From the NCBI GenBank assembly GCA_900767715.1, contig CAAGAD010000005.1, positions 744,001 through 808,000 of the forward strand: a stretch of DNA of 64,000 nucleotides. Reading direction: 5' to 3'. Below the pieces are notes generated by a model, which was not told the origin of the DNA, did not search any database, and saw nothing but the letters and a program-made list of their open reading frames with translations. Origin of the DNA: Clostridia bacterium. GTDB taxonomy: Bacteria; Bacillota; Clostridia; Christensenellales; UBA1242. A program made the position numbers and the translations under genes. This document shows positions 54,026 to 62,887 of the stretch, piece after piece; the first letter of the stretch is position 1, and every line of letters starts with the position of its first letter.

Positions 54026-55167
54026 TATTTATTCCATTTGATGATTCTAGTAAGATATTTGTACGCTTCATTTAGTTGAGAGTTGTGAACAATCAGCGTA
54101 ATTGTGTTTGCCGAGGTGTAGCAATCAATGAGTTTAATATTTTTACCTTTCAACCTTTCAATGATTGTTCCAAGTTCCATAATGTGATTGAATACCCCAC
54201 CTCCAACAATGGTGATTGTTGCCAAACCAAGTTTGCGACTGGTAACCAAGTCAAGCGATTTCAGTAATGACAAGTTGGCTTGCTTGGTCAAAAACGTGCA
54301 ACTTTCACCCACGTTAAAAGGCTGAATTTTAATCTTATATTCCGTGCACAGCCTAAACAATCTGCCTAACGGCGCACGCGATTTAACCAAAATCATTTCT
54401 GGTTGATAGGTCATAGCGTACATACCCATTCGCTCCATTCCAAAAGAAGAAATGTTTGTGCCGTCCGTTCGCCCAAAACTCGACTTGACGGTGATGTCAA
54501 TGTCATATTTTTTGCCCAGTTCGGTGGCTCGGCTGTCCATAACGCGCGCACCCGCGTTGGCGAGCGATATCATATCGTCATAATTGATAGACGTCAACAG
54601 TCGTCTGGGTGCAGAGTCGAGTGGGGAGAAGGCCATCACGCCGTTGACATCGGTGTTGATTATACACTCACATTTCAATTTGCCCGCCAGCATAACGGCG
54701 GTGGTGTCCGACCCGCCACGACCGAGCGTGGTAATTTGTCCTGCGCGCGTCACACCTTGGAAGCCAGCTAGCACACAAACCTTGCCCGTCTTGGCGCACT
54801 TGACGACTGCTCGCGGGTTAAATTCCATAATGTAGGCATTGGTAAAATTGTCATTGGTGATGATTCCCGCTTCCGCTCCCGAAAAACTCTTTGCCGGACA
54901 ACCTATTCCGTTGAGTATGAGCGCCAAAAGTGTGCTAGACACAATTTCACCCGTGCTCACAAGACGGTCGAGTTCGCTCAAATTTGGGCTTTCGGCGAGC
55001 GACGAAGCCAATTTGATGAGTTCGTTGGTAGTTTTACCCATTGCGCTTGTCACTACATAAACTTGGTCGTATCGCTCGCGGTAGGACTTGATTTGCTTGG
55101 CAATGCGTTGCATTTTTTCAATGCTGTCAAGCGAACTGCCTCCATATTTTACTACAATTTTTGACAT
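54025..55167 (-). CDS. lysC: Aspartokinase
   Basis: Phosphorylates aspartate, first step of the aspartate pathway. 380 residues: N-terminal kinase motif VVKYGGSSLDS, ATP-site LGRGGSDTTAVML, and two C-terminal ACT-like regions (about 240-380) for feedback binding. The expected FGRTDGTNIS spacer and a shorter ACT region suggest monofunctional aspartokinase. AGAGG precedes the ATG. No lysine riboswitch fits in the roughly 95-base upstream gap. Confidence 0.95.
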   Translation of the reverse strand: MSKIVVKYGGSSLDSIEKMQRIAKQIKSYRERYDQVYVVTSAMGKTTNELIKLASSLAESPNLSELDRLVSTGEIVSSTLLALILNGIGCPAKSFSGAEAGIITNDNFTNAYIMEFNPRAVVKCAKTGKVCVLAGFQGVTRAGQITTLGRGGSDTTAVMLAGKLKCECIINTDVNGVMAFSPLDSAPRRLLTSINYDDMISLANAGARVMDSRATELGKKYDIDITVKSSFGRTDGTNISSFGMERMGMYAMTYQPEMILVKSRAPLGRLFRLCTEYKIKIQPFNVGESCTFLTKQANLSLLKSLDLVTSRKLGLATITIVGGGVFNHIMELGTIIERLKGKNIKLIDCYTSANTITLIVHNSQLNEAYKYLTRIIKWNK

Positions 55168-55264
55168 AAAAACCTCTTTTCTATATATTCAGCGCCTCCC
55201 AATTTTGCCAAAGGGTATTGCAATTTGCGATATATTATGGTATAGTTAGTCGTAGGGAAAAAAT

Positions 55265-55804
55265 ATGAAGGACAAATTCAGCGTATTTTTGAGAGAAAAT
55301 GGTATCAAGGTTGACGGTCATTATTCTATCGAAAGTTTGCTCGCTCGACTCGGCTTCAAGCCAGTTTATGACCCAGAAGGCAAGCCAAACGACGCACAGA
55401 TTCAAGTTTTCGACTGTCACGACGACTATGAGATGACCAATTCGGCAGATTTTAGACACATAATCTTGCCTAACGGCTTAACCACGAAAGACCGCAACTG
55501 GATTGTGGCGCGCCTAATGGCTTCGTGGATTAATGCCAAGGTTGACAACACCGGCAATTACAATACTCATTTATGTTACCTAATGGGTATCAAGCAGTTG
55601 GAAACGGTTGACCGACCAAGGCTTGCCAACGTGAACGATATTGCACTCAAAGTGTTAATGCCAGACGAACTTTTGGACGCGGTGTTGCCTGGCGCGTATG
55701 ACGAAGACGACTACAATGTGATTGCCAAATATTTAAATGTGCCGGTCGCACAACTAGCCAACCGGCTCAAACAATATGAATACAAAGAATTTACAAGGGG
55801 TTAA
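55265..55804 (+). CDS. ImmA/IrrE-like protein lacking the HExxH motif
   Basis: 179 residues. The order FRHIILPNGLTTKDRNWIVA, then LMASWINA, then ALKVLMPDELLDAVL and VIAKYLNVPVAQLANRLKQY follows the ImmA/IrrE protease plan (strand, RxxxAHElgH helix, xxFAxxLLMP helix, VSxxxxxxRL helix). The catalytic HExxH is replaced by ARLMAS, so no protease activity is expected. It may act as a binding protein. TAGGGA precedes the ATG. The next gene starts three bases after its stop. Confidence 0.5.
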   Translation: MKDKFSVFLRENGIKVDGHYSIESLLARLGFKPVYDPEGKPNDAQIQVFDCHDDYEMTNSADFRHIILPNGLTTKDRNWIVARLMASWINAKVDNTGNYNTHLCYLMGIKQLETVDRPRLANVNDIALKVLMPDELLDAVLPGAYDEDDYNVIAKYLNVPVAQLANRLKQYEYKEFTRG

Positions 55805-55807
55805 AGA

Positions 55808-56335
55808 ATGGAAAATTTGTATAACAAAATTCAGTTGAAAGAAGGCGTAAAGGCGGTGACACTTTATCAACTAATGGTGGAAGCAGAGAACGAAGACAAA
55901 AAGTGCACGACACTCCTTCCGCTAGACAAACAAGTGGCAGGTTTTATAAGTTTGCCCGAAGCCGAGCGCGCACAAGCATATTTGAGCAAAAAATTAAAGA
56001 TGAATATCAGCGTCATTCCAACTACACACAATTTGTTCATCAATTTCAACGCATACAAATCTTGGAAGGAAGTCAATACCAAAGATTTCACTCCAACAGT
56101 GCCAGCTCAAAGAGATTTGAAAGGTCTTAACAAAATTTATATGGCAGTGGACCCAACGTCTCAACGTAGCGGTTTCAAGGGCGAATATATAGACAAAGAA
56201 GAAGCCCAAATCGCTGTCGGCGATTGCGGTCAAGTGGTGACTAAACTTGTATTTGACGACGCAACCAAATTTTACAGATATTTCGCATACAAACCAGAGA
56301 CCGAAGTTTCAAAACAAACCGAAATCAAACTATAA
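55808..56335 (+). CDS. Unknown protein co-transcribed with the ImmA-like gene
   Basis: 175 residues, soluble, not recognised. Mixed alpha/beta with AERAQAYLSKKLKMNISVIP and SGFKGEYIDKEEAQIAVGDC segments. AAGGGG lies just upstream of the ATG inside the previous gene's end, and a terminator follows, giving a two-gene unit. The pairing with an ImmA-like gene may suggest a regulatory couple, but no helix-turn-helix is seen. Confidence 0.6.
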   Translation: MENLYNKIQLKEGVKAVTLYQLMVEAENEDKKCTTLLPLDKQVAGFISLPEAERAQAYLSKKLKMNISVIPTTHNLFINFNAYKSWKEVNTKDFTPTVPAQRDLKGLNKIYMAVDPTSQRSGFKGEYIDKEEAQIAVGDCGQVVTKLVFDDATKFYRYFAYKPETEVSKQTEIKL

Positions 56336-56345
56336 CAAGCAAAAC

Positions 56346-56371
56346 AAGTCAATTTATTTGACTTTTTTTGT
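56346..56371 (+). terminator. Terminator of the two-gene unit
   Basis: AAGTCAA-TTTA-TTTGACTT stem with T7. Confidence 0.8.
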
Positions 56372-56405
56372 TGATTGTATGATAATAAATGCATAAGGAG
56401 TCCTT

Positions 56406-57182
56406 ATGGAAAAGGAAGACAAGACACTCGTCAAATGCCTTATGTTTACTGCCAGCCTTGTGTTTGTAGTTTTGGCATTTTGTATGCTAATAAGCATATC
56501 CATCGATTACAACGAAATGGCCACCAATGGCAATCTTTTAAACGGCGCCAATCTTAAACCACTTTTGATAATGTTTTACATTGTTGGGGTGCTCACTCTT
56601 GCCACGGTTGTGACGAGTTATGTTCTCACTTTCGTGAATGGCGAGAAGAGTGAGATTTGGAAGAATAGACTCATACTTTGCTCGATTGTGCTCATCACGC
56701 TTACTGTGGCGATTTACGCTATTATGCAGTTTTCATCATACATTCGTTTGAGCGAAGTGGAGAAGGCTTTGGAAGATGACAGTGTAGAGTATTTCGCACG
56801 AAAATATTACACTTCAAAAATGGCGCTTGTAATGATGTTCGCCACAATCTCATTACTTATTAACATGTCAATCTTAAAAGTGAAGAATGCACTTACAGCC
56901 ACCACCCAAAAGGAGACCCCAGTAGAGCCAAAACCCGCAGAAGACAACAGCGAAGAAGCCGTGCTCTCACGCGAGATTGAAGCGATTAAATCTAAAATAC
57001 GTTTGCAAAACTTGATGGACGAGAAAAGCAAATTGGAAGGCAAACTGCATTCAATAGAACCAGCAAATCAAGGAGAGCAAATTTCTATCGATAATTTACC
57101 AACGATTGAACCAGTCATCGAGCCTGCAAATGACACGACAAACGCCGAACAGACAAATGATAATCCCACTGAACAAAACTAG
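56406..57182 (+). CDS. Four-helix membrane protein with a C-terminal coiled coil
   Basis: 258 residues, not recognised. Helices at about 12-33, 53-77, 88-110 and 138-158, followed by a cytoplasmic tail with a coiled coil (REIEAIKSKIRLQNLMDEKS) and an acidic Asn/Thr/Pro-rich end. AAGGAG precedes the ATG. The terminator overlaps the stop codon. Confidence 0.65.
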   Translation: MEKEDKTLVKCLMFTASLVFVVLAFCMLISISIDYNEMATNGNLLNGANLKPLLIMFYIVGVLTLATVVTSYVLTFVNGEKSEIWKNRLILCSIVLITLTVAIYAIMQFSSYIRLSEVEKALEDDSVEYFARKYYTSKMALVMMFATISLLINMSILKVKNALTATTQKETPVEPKPAEDNSEEAVLSREIEAIKSKIRLQNLMDEKSKLEGKLHSIEPANQGEQISIDNLPTIEPVIEPANDTTNAEQTNDNPTEQN

Positions 57183-57200
57183 TCAGCGACTAGTTTTTTC
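57177..57200 (+). terminator. Terminator overlapping the stop codon
   Basis: AACTAGTC-AGC-GACTAGTT stem followed by TTTT. Confidence 0.8.
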
Positions 57201-57283
57201 TTTTTCCGAAAATTGAAATTTAGTGTCGTATTTAGTTGATAATTTTGTTGAGTTTTGCTAATATTAACGTCATAGGAGTTAAA

Positions 57284-58177
57284 ATGAATAAATTTGCAAT
57301 CAGCACAGACAGCAATAGTGACTTTTATGCTGACGAAATAGAGAAATTGGGTCTTTACGTAGGCAGACTGAACTATACAATCACCAAAGACAACGTTGTG
57401 AACGAATTTCTTGACGATTTTACCAAGCCTGAACAATATGTAGAGTTTTACAACACTCTTCGCTCGGGCGCGTTGGCGAAGACTAGCATTCTCAATTTGC
57501 AAGCACACATCGACCTATTCACAAGTATGGCTGAAGATGGCATTGTTGACGCCTTGCACATATCTCAGTCAGCGGGCCTGAGCCCAACCATTGACAATGC
57601 CAACAAAGCAATCGAGATTGTAAAAGAAAAATACCCGAATATCAATTACATTGCCATTGAGTCCAGCACTACCACAATCGGCGAGCAAATGCTGGTGGAA
57701 GTGGCTGTCAAAATGCGCGACGCGGGCAAGACGAATCGCGAAACGGCTGATTACATCAATTCAATCAAAAATAAGGTTCAACATTTCATCATTGCAGATG
57801 ATTTGAAATACCTTTGCCGTGGCGGTCGTGTCAGTCCAGCCAGTGCGTTGTTTGGTTCACTTTTGCAAATCAAACCTATCATTGAGTTTTCAAAGCAGGG
57901 CAAACTTGAAGTGACACGCAAAATCAGCGGTCTAAACAAGGCTGTAAAAACGGTCATCGAAGACTTTGCAAAATACAGTTTAAACAAAGATTTCCCATAT
58001 ATCAAAATTGTGCATACAGACAATCTGCCCTTGGCACAAAAAATGCAAGATATGTTTTTTAATCTCTATGGCATTCGTCCAGAAATTAGAATTATGGGAC
58101 CAATCATTGGCGCGCACGTAGGTCCAAACGCAGTGGCATTTGGGTTTATCAGCGAGCAAGAGAGAAACGTGGACTAA
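57284..58177 (+). CDS. degV: DegV family fatty-acid-binding protein
   Basis: Fatty-acid-binding subunit (FakB-type) that presents acyl chains to the FakA kinase. 297 residues: FAISTDSNSDFYADEIEKLG opening, the TSxxN segment KTSILNLQAHID, SQSAGLSPTIDNA, and the GRVSPASALFGSLLQIKPII motif. The start is chosen at 57284 by TAGGAG eight bases upstream. No fakA is in the window. Confidence 0.93.
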   Translation: MNKFAISTDSNSDFYADEIEKLGLYVGRLNYTITKDNVVNEFLDDFTKPEQYVEFYNTLRSGALAKTSILNLQAHIDLFTSMAEDGIVDALHISQSAGLSPTIDNANKAIEIVKEKYPNINYIAIESSTTTIGEQMLVEVAVKMRDAGKTNRETADYINSIKNKVQHFIIADDLKYLCRGGRVSPASALFGSLLQIKPIIEFSKQGKLEVTRKISGLNKAVKTVIEDFAKYSLNKDFPYIKIVHTDNLPLAQKMQDMFFNLYGIRPEIRIMGPIIGAHVGPNAVAFGFISEQERNVD

Positions 58178-58203
58178 TAGCAAGCAAATTGCTTGCTTTT
58201 TTT
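58178..58203 (+). terminator. degV terminator
   Basis: AGCAAGCAAATTGCTTGCT stem with T7. Confidence 0.85.
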
Positions 58204-58269
58204 CTCATTATTATTTAATCTAAAAATGAAAATTGCCGAATATTTTTTGGCGCTATTTATGAGTGATTT

Positions 58270-59949
58270 ATGAAAGATAAAAAACAAAAGAAAGAGTTCA
58301 ACTATTTAAAGACATATATGCAGTTGACCAAGCCAAAGTTTTGGCCGTGTGTCTTGCATACGATTTTGTATTCTGCTTATGTTTGTATGCAACTTTTGGA
58401 CGCAATTTTCGCAGCCAACGCCGTCACTGGACTGACAAAGGGCGATTGGACATACGCGTACAAGAATGTAGCATTCCTTGCTCTGTTCACAATCATTAGA
58501 AATGTCACGGCGCACCTATTTAACCGTCACCGCGCGAAACTATACGCTGACGGTTACAACAACATTACGAACAAATTATACAAAAAAATCCTTTATGCCA
58601 ACTCGCAAAACTTTGAGCAGACCAGCAAAGAGTACATTTTAAACACGATTGGCACGAATGTGGGAACAATGGCGTCGTTTTCTAACGAAGTGATTAAGAA
58701 GATTGGCATTGTCATTCAACTTATAGTGGCACTCACAGTCATCTTTTCTGCCAGCGTTTTGTCTGGGTTCATAGTGTTTGGTTTGGCGTTTGTAGATTTC
58801 TTCTTGCTCAAATTTTTGAACCGCAAATACGCTATGGCATTGAACAAACAATATAAGGCGCGTGACGCTATCTATGAAGACGTGTCTGACGTGATTGACG
58901 GTCACAGCATTATCAACGAATTTGAGAAGGAAAAAGAATTTGAAAGACGTTTCGCTAAAAAGACAAACGCATTCAACCAAGGCGTAAAAGACGAATACGT
59001 TTGGGCGTCATACAAATCGGATTTCTTCTACACATTTTATCGCATAATTATTTGCGCCATTAACCTTTTGCTAGTGTTTATGGTGAGCAAGGACAGTATG
59101 AGTTTGTCCGTATATATGATTGTCGTAGCATACTTGCTTACTTGCACCGAGCAGTTCAACACGGTGTTCGACATCACGCAACTTTTGTCCAACCTTGAAG
59201 TCAGCGTCAAGCGTGTCAACGTGGTTGCCAATTTCACCGACGAGCAGTTCGCCACTTATGGCAACATATTGCGAAGTCGTGGCGGTCAAAATCTCAGTTT
59301 TGTCGGCGTCAATTATTTCAATGCGGACGCAAAAAGCGCCTATCGTGGCAAACTTGTTGATTTGGACTTGTCCTTTATGCCACACGCAGTCAACCTTGTG
59401 AAAGGTCCGCGTAAATGTGGCAAGCGCCTTGTATTCAATATGCTCAGGCGTAACATTCGTCCAGACAGCGGTTGCGTAATTTACGACAACATCAATCTGT
59501 ACGATTACAGTCAAAAAGATTTCAAACAAAAAATTTATTACGCCACACGCAACCCCGAGTTCGTGTCTGGCACAATAAAAGAAAATCTTGCGCTCACGGG
59601 TGCGAAAAACAAAAAAATTATGTTGGTGTGTAAGCAACTCGGCATTTACGATTATATAAAAGAACTGCCAAAAGGATTTGACAGCGAGATTGAGGACGAT
59701 ATGCCTCGTATGTTCAAGTTTTTGTTGGGGTTGGCGCGTGCAATTTTAACCGATTGCGAAGTGTTGCTCGTTTACGAAACGCCAAGCGCAATGTCCAAGA
59801 CGGACAAACTGCTATTGCAAAGACTTATTGCCGACCTTGCGAAAGAGCGCACAATCATATTGTTCACCTATGGTGACTTGTATGATAACGTTGCCAAGAT
59901 TTGCTACAAGATTGAACAAGGACAACTGGTGGACGTAAAAGTAAATTAG
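58270..59949 (+). CDS. ABC exporter-like protein with a degenerate ATPase domain
   Basis: 559 residues: an N-terminal six-helix exporter membrane domain (about 20-300) and a C-terminal nucleotide-binding-like domain. All ATPase motifs are eroded: Walker A reads GPRKCGKRL (about 378-386; no Ser/Thr), the Q-loop region reads YYATRNPEFVSGTI (Gln replaced by Arg), LSGGQ is replaced by MPRMF before KFLLGLARAIL, Walker B reads EVLLVYETPSAM (Asp and the fold order lost) and the switch histidine is TYG. It is full-length and undamaged, so it is a pseudo-ATPase transporter rather than a dying gene. No ribosome binding site is visible. It may pair with an active half-transporter elsewhere. Confidence 0.85.
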   Translation: MKDKKQKKEFNYLKTYMQLTKPKFWPCVLHTILYSAYVCMQLLDAIFAANAVTGLTKGDWTYAYKNVAFLALFTIIRNVTAHLFNRHRAKLYADGYNNITNKLYKKILYANSQNFEQTSKEYILNTIGTNVGTMASFSNEVIKKIGIVIQLIVALTVIFSASVLSGFIVFGLAFVDFFLLKFLNRKYAMALNKQYKARDAIYEDVSDVIDGHSIINEFEKEKEFERRFAKKTNAFNQGVKDEYVWASYKSDFFYTFYRIIICAINLLLVFMVSKDSMSLSVYMIVVAYLLTCTEQFNTVFDITQLLSNLEVSVKRVNVVANFTDEQFATYGNILRSRGGQNLSFVGVNYFNADAKSAYRGKLVDLDLSFMPHAVNLVKGPRKCGKRLVFNMLRRNIRPDSGCVIYDNINLYDYSQKDFKQKIYYATRNPEFVSGTIKENLALTGAKNKKIMLVCKQLGIYDYIKELPKGFDSEIEDDMPRMFKFLLGLARAILTDCEVLLVYETPSAMSKTDKLLLQRLIADLAKERTIILFTYGDLYDNVAKICYKIEQGQLVDVKVN

Positions 59950-60413
59950 AGATATTGCCTGATGGCAATGTCTTTTTTTTCTAGCACAGAGAGTGTGACG
60001 CAGAGCGGAGTGGAGAGTTGATTGATATAGTTGGAGAGCGCACGACTCTTGCTTGCCTCGTTGCCAATGAGATAGGCGAGAATGGATATGCACTTGCTCG
60101 TGTTTTTGCAAATGCCGAACACATTGTCTTTACACATCTCCACATTCATCTTTTTGCTCGACACTTTATACAATTCACTCACGTTTTGCGTGACGTTCAC
60201 CATTGCACTTTTTAGGTCGGCGAGCGCGCGGGTTAGGTCGTCAGGTAGGCAACGTTGATTCATAATGCCTAGACAAACTTTTTGCGAGTGCACAAAAAAT
60301 GACCCCAACAGTTCGCTAGTCTTTTGTTGGGTGTCATCGGTTTGTTTCTTGTATGCGCTTTGCAAGGCAACTAGCACATCACTAGGTAAAATTGGATTGT
60401 CGTTGTACATCAT
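59946..60413 (-). CDS. Unknown helical protein downstream of dnaI
   Basis: 155 residues, mainly helical (LPSDVLVALQSAYKKQTDD and LPDDLTRALADLKSAMVNV), no signal peptide or membrane helix. The start at 60413 (or the next ATG at 60410) is chosen because the longer frame runs back into dnaI antisense-free coding sequence. It lies 37 bases after dnaI on the same strand and may be the last gene of the dnaD-dnaI operon. No family recognised. Confidence 0.55.
   Translation of the reverse strand: MMYNDNPILPSDVLVALQSAYKKQTDDTQQKTSELLGSFFVHSQKVCLGIMNQRCLPDDLTRALADLKSAMVNVTQNVSELYKVSSKKMNVEMCKDNVFGICKNTSKCISILAYLIGNEASKSRALSNYINQLSTPLCVTLSVLEKKDIAIRQYL
59948..59980 (+). terminator. Terminator of the ABC-like gene
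   Basis: AGATATTGCC-TGAT-GGCAATGTCT stem with T8. Confidence 0.85.
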
Positions 60414-60450
60414 ACTTTTATATATGCGTACGAGTTTGATTTTACGACTA

Positions 60451-61353
60451 TTATTTTTGCGTGCGGTTGTCCTTTCCTGTAAATAGTATGTTGAGCGACA
60501 GCAGTTTGTTGGCAAGTCGGCTATAAATTCGCTCGCCGTATCTATCCAAAATCTTGGTCGGGCTGTCAAGGTTGGACGAAATGCAAGTCGCACGGTTCTT
60601 GACTAGTCGTTCGTTGAGTATGGTGTAGAGATATTCTACTGTGACATTTTTGAGTACCGGCTCACTGCCAAGGTCGTCAATTAGCAAGATGTCCGCGTCA
60701 ATGTAATTTTGAATCTCGCTGGCTTTGCCCACATGATAGTTTCGGCATTGATTATTGAGATTGAATGCTGTGGTGTATTGCACGCTAAAACCTTTTTTCG
60801 CAAGTTCGTTGGCAATGCATTCGAGCAAATAGGTTTTGCCCGTGCCAGTGTAGCCCAAAAGGTTGATGTTTCGCACTTTTGTCTTTGGATAATTTGTGCA
60901 CCATTTCATCACTTTATCATAACTGGCTTTTAGTTCGGCGGGGTGACGACTATTTGCGAAAGTGTGTTCGGCATTTACGCCGTCAATTTTAGTTAATCGC
61001 TCGTTCAGTTGCGCTTTGAAGCAGTCACAATATTCATTGCCAATGCGTCCAGTGTCTTGACATTTGGCACATTTAAATTTAGGCTCAAAGTCTGCTAGGC
61101 TTTCGTTGGTCTTGGCAAGGTAGTTTCTTAATGCATTATACTTCTTGGCTTCGTCCGCTTTGGCTTTTTTTAGGTCGGTGTCGTTGTGGCGTGCGCGGGC
61201 GGTTTGAAGCGTTGCGAGTTTGTATGCTTGGTAAAGTTTATCGAACTCGCTGTCGTTTTGTTGACGATTAGCAATGCGCTCGTTGGCGTCAACAATTGCT
61301 TGATTGCGTAAGGTGGTGTAATAGTTTACTAATTCATTTATTACGTTTGCCAT
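60451..61353 (-). CDS. dnaI: DnaI/DnaC-type helicase loader ATPase
   Basis: AAA+ protein that loads the replicative helicase. 300 residues: a zinc-binding N-terminal module CAKCQDTGRIGNEYCDCFK (about 96-114), Walker A GYTGTGKTYLLE (about 168-179), Walker B ADILLIDDLGSE and sensor NxRxxxSSNL (here NRATCISSNL). It starts one base after the dnaD-type gene ends, so they are co-transcribed. Confidence 0.92.
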   Translation of the reverse strand: MANVINELVNYYTTLRNQAIVDANERIANRQQNDSEFDKLYQAYKLATLQTARARHNDTDLKKAKADEAKKYNALRNYLAKTNESLADFEPKFKCAKCQDTGRIGNEYCDCFKAQLNERLTKIDGVNAEHTFANSRHPAELKASYDKVMKWCTNYPKTKVRNINLLGYTGTGKTYLLECIANELAKKGFSVQYTTAFNLNNQCRNYHVGKASEIQNYIDADILLIDDLGSEPVLKNVTVEYLYTILNERLVKNRATCISSNLDSPTKILDRYGERIYSRLANKLLSLNILFTGKDNRTQK

Positions 61354-61354
61354 A

Positions 61355-62800
61355 TTACACCTCCACTTCGTCTAGGTTGCTGAAAAATGAGTCAAGTTCT
61401 TCTTTTGTATATACTTTATCAGTTACGCGCGCTGATTTGGTTGGCTTGGTTACGCTGGCTGGGGCAAACGCTTTCGCGCTAGCCAGGTCGTTGATGCCTG
61501 CCGAATGCCAATTGGACAAAATTTTGTTCATATACACAAGCGCACCTGGTTTGTTGGCGCTTAATTCACATGCGTAATCGAGTAATTCATCATTTATCGC
61601 CCAATCCTTTGTCCAAGTGCGATAGAAATTGCGGTCTTGTTCATTGACACGACGGACAAGCCCGAGTTTTTCGAGAATGTTTTTGATTTGCGTGTCGTTG
61701 GCGAGAATGTCTGTCATATATTGATTGAACGCTTCCATATTGAGAATGCCGAGTTTATAGAATTTGCGTACAATGTCGGCATAGCCTTCAAGTGTGCGAA
61801 TGCTCTGTTTGAAGCAATAGTTGGCAATGGTTGTGAGCAAATCGCTGGCACAACCCATTTGAATGAATGGCAGAACATAAACATCTACCACTTGGCTCAA
61901 ATCTTGATAATACAAGCCAAGTGATTTGGTAATATCTTTGGCGAGCACGAGCAAGGTTTGTTTGTTGGTTTCGTATTCGTCAATCTCGGCGTTGGTCATC
62001 AGTTTCATCTCATAATATTTGCGAAGAGTGGTGTCGAGATAGCGAATATCGGTCTTGTGCAAGCGTGACTTGATAGATTTGGCAACGTGCACGATGACTT
62101 CGATGTCGAAACCAAGTTCTTTGAGCCAGCAGTCGAGCATTTCTTTGTCTTCAATCTGTGGACTGGCTTTTGAGCCAAGCGCTTTAAACACTTGAACGAG
62201 TTTGTCATCGTGAGTGGAGAGTTCTTGAATTTTTTGTTCCACTTGCGAAAGTGTGAGTATTTGCTCGCAAGCCCAGTTTTTAGCAATAGTATTGATATAG
62301 CGATGACCGACGTTGTCGCCCTTTTGACTAATTGCGTATTTGCAAATGGCAAGAAGTGCGTCCATATCCATATGGAAACTCTCAATAACGGTGTAATACT
62401 CTACAAATTCGTTGGACGAAATGGTGCGGTTAGGGAAGAGTTGTTGGATTAGAATGTTGAAGTCATTGTATTTGCCCACTTTAAATTTTTTCAAGTTGCC
62501 GATTGCGGTCTTCACGGGTTTGTAGATGACTTGTGGTTCGCCCAGTTGAACGAGTTGAACCAAGCCCAAATCTTGCCAATATAGGAAAACATTAATAATG
62601 TCTTCCACCGTGATGTTTAGGTCACGGCTCATTTTGTCAAGGCTATTGTCCGCACTCTCATTGCTAGCCAAAAAATAACCCCACAAATACACTTTGACGC
62701 AATCTGCGGGCGCGCCTAGCAAATAATCATTAAAAAACGCGTTATCGACGAGCGTGTAATTGTTGTGTTTTTGTTCCGAACTAATCTTGCAAAATGACAT
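61355..62800 (-). CDS. DnaD/DnaB-like replication initiation protein
   Basis: 481 residues. An N-terminal winged-helix DDBH1-like region (about 10-100) is followed by two DDBH2/DnaD-type repeats, marked by YINTIAKNWACEQILT (about 174-189) and YMNKILSNWHSAGIND (near residue 435), the YIxxILxxW signature. In Bacillota such proteins remodel origin DNA and recruit the DnaI-helicase complex; the adjacent dnaI supports this. AGGTGG precedes the ATG and TATAAT lies about 20 bases upstream. Confidence 0.85.
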   Translation of the reverse strand: MSFCKISSEQKHNNYTLVDNAFFNDYLLGAPADCVKVYLWGYFLASNESADNSLDKMSRDLNITVEDIINVFLYWQDLGLVQLVQLGEPQVIYKPVKTAIGNLKKFKVGKYNDFNILIQQLFPNRTISSNEFVEYYTVIESFHMDMDALLAICKYAISQKGDNVGHRYINTIAKNWACEQILTLSQVEQKIQELSTHDDKLVQVFKALGSKASPQIEDKEMLDCWLKELGFDIEVIVHVAKSIKSRLHKTDIRYLDTTLRKYYEMKLMTNAEIDEYETNKQTLLVLAKDITKSLGLYYQDLSQVVDVYVLPFIQMGCASDLLTTIANYCFKQSIRTLEGYADIVRKFYKLGILNMEAFNQYMTDILANDTQIKNILEKLGLVRRVNEQDRNFYRTWTKDWAINDELLDYACELSANKPGALVYMNKILSNWHSAGINDLASAKAFAPASVTKPTKSARVTDKVYTKEELDSFFSNLDEVEV

Positions 62801-62887
62801 AATCCACCTTTAATTAATTATACAACATAAAAGGTGGTTTGTAAAGAAAAATGTCATTTTATTGCCGGCATTGTTATATGATAAATT

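Noticed and set aside
55168..55264. Lysine riboswitch before lysC
   Set aside because: The gap is under 100 bases and lacks L-box sequence.
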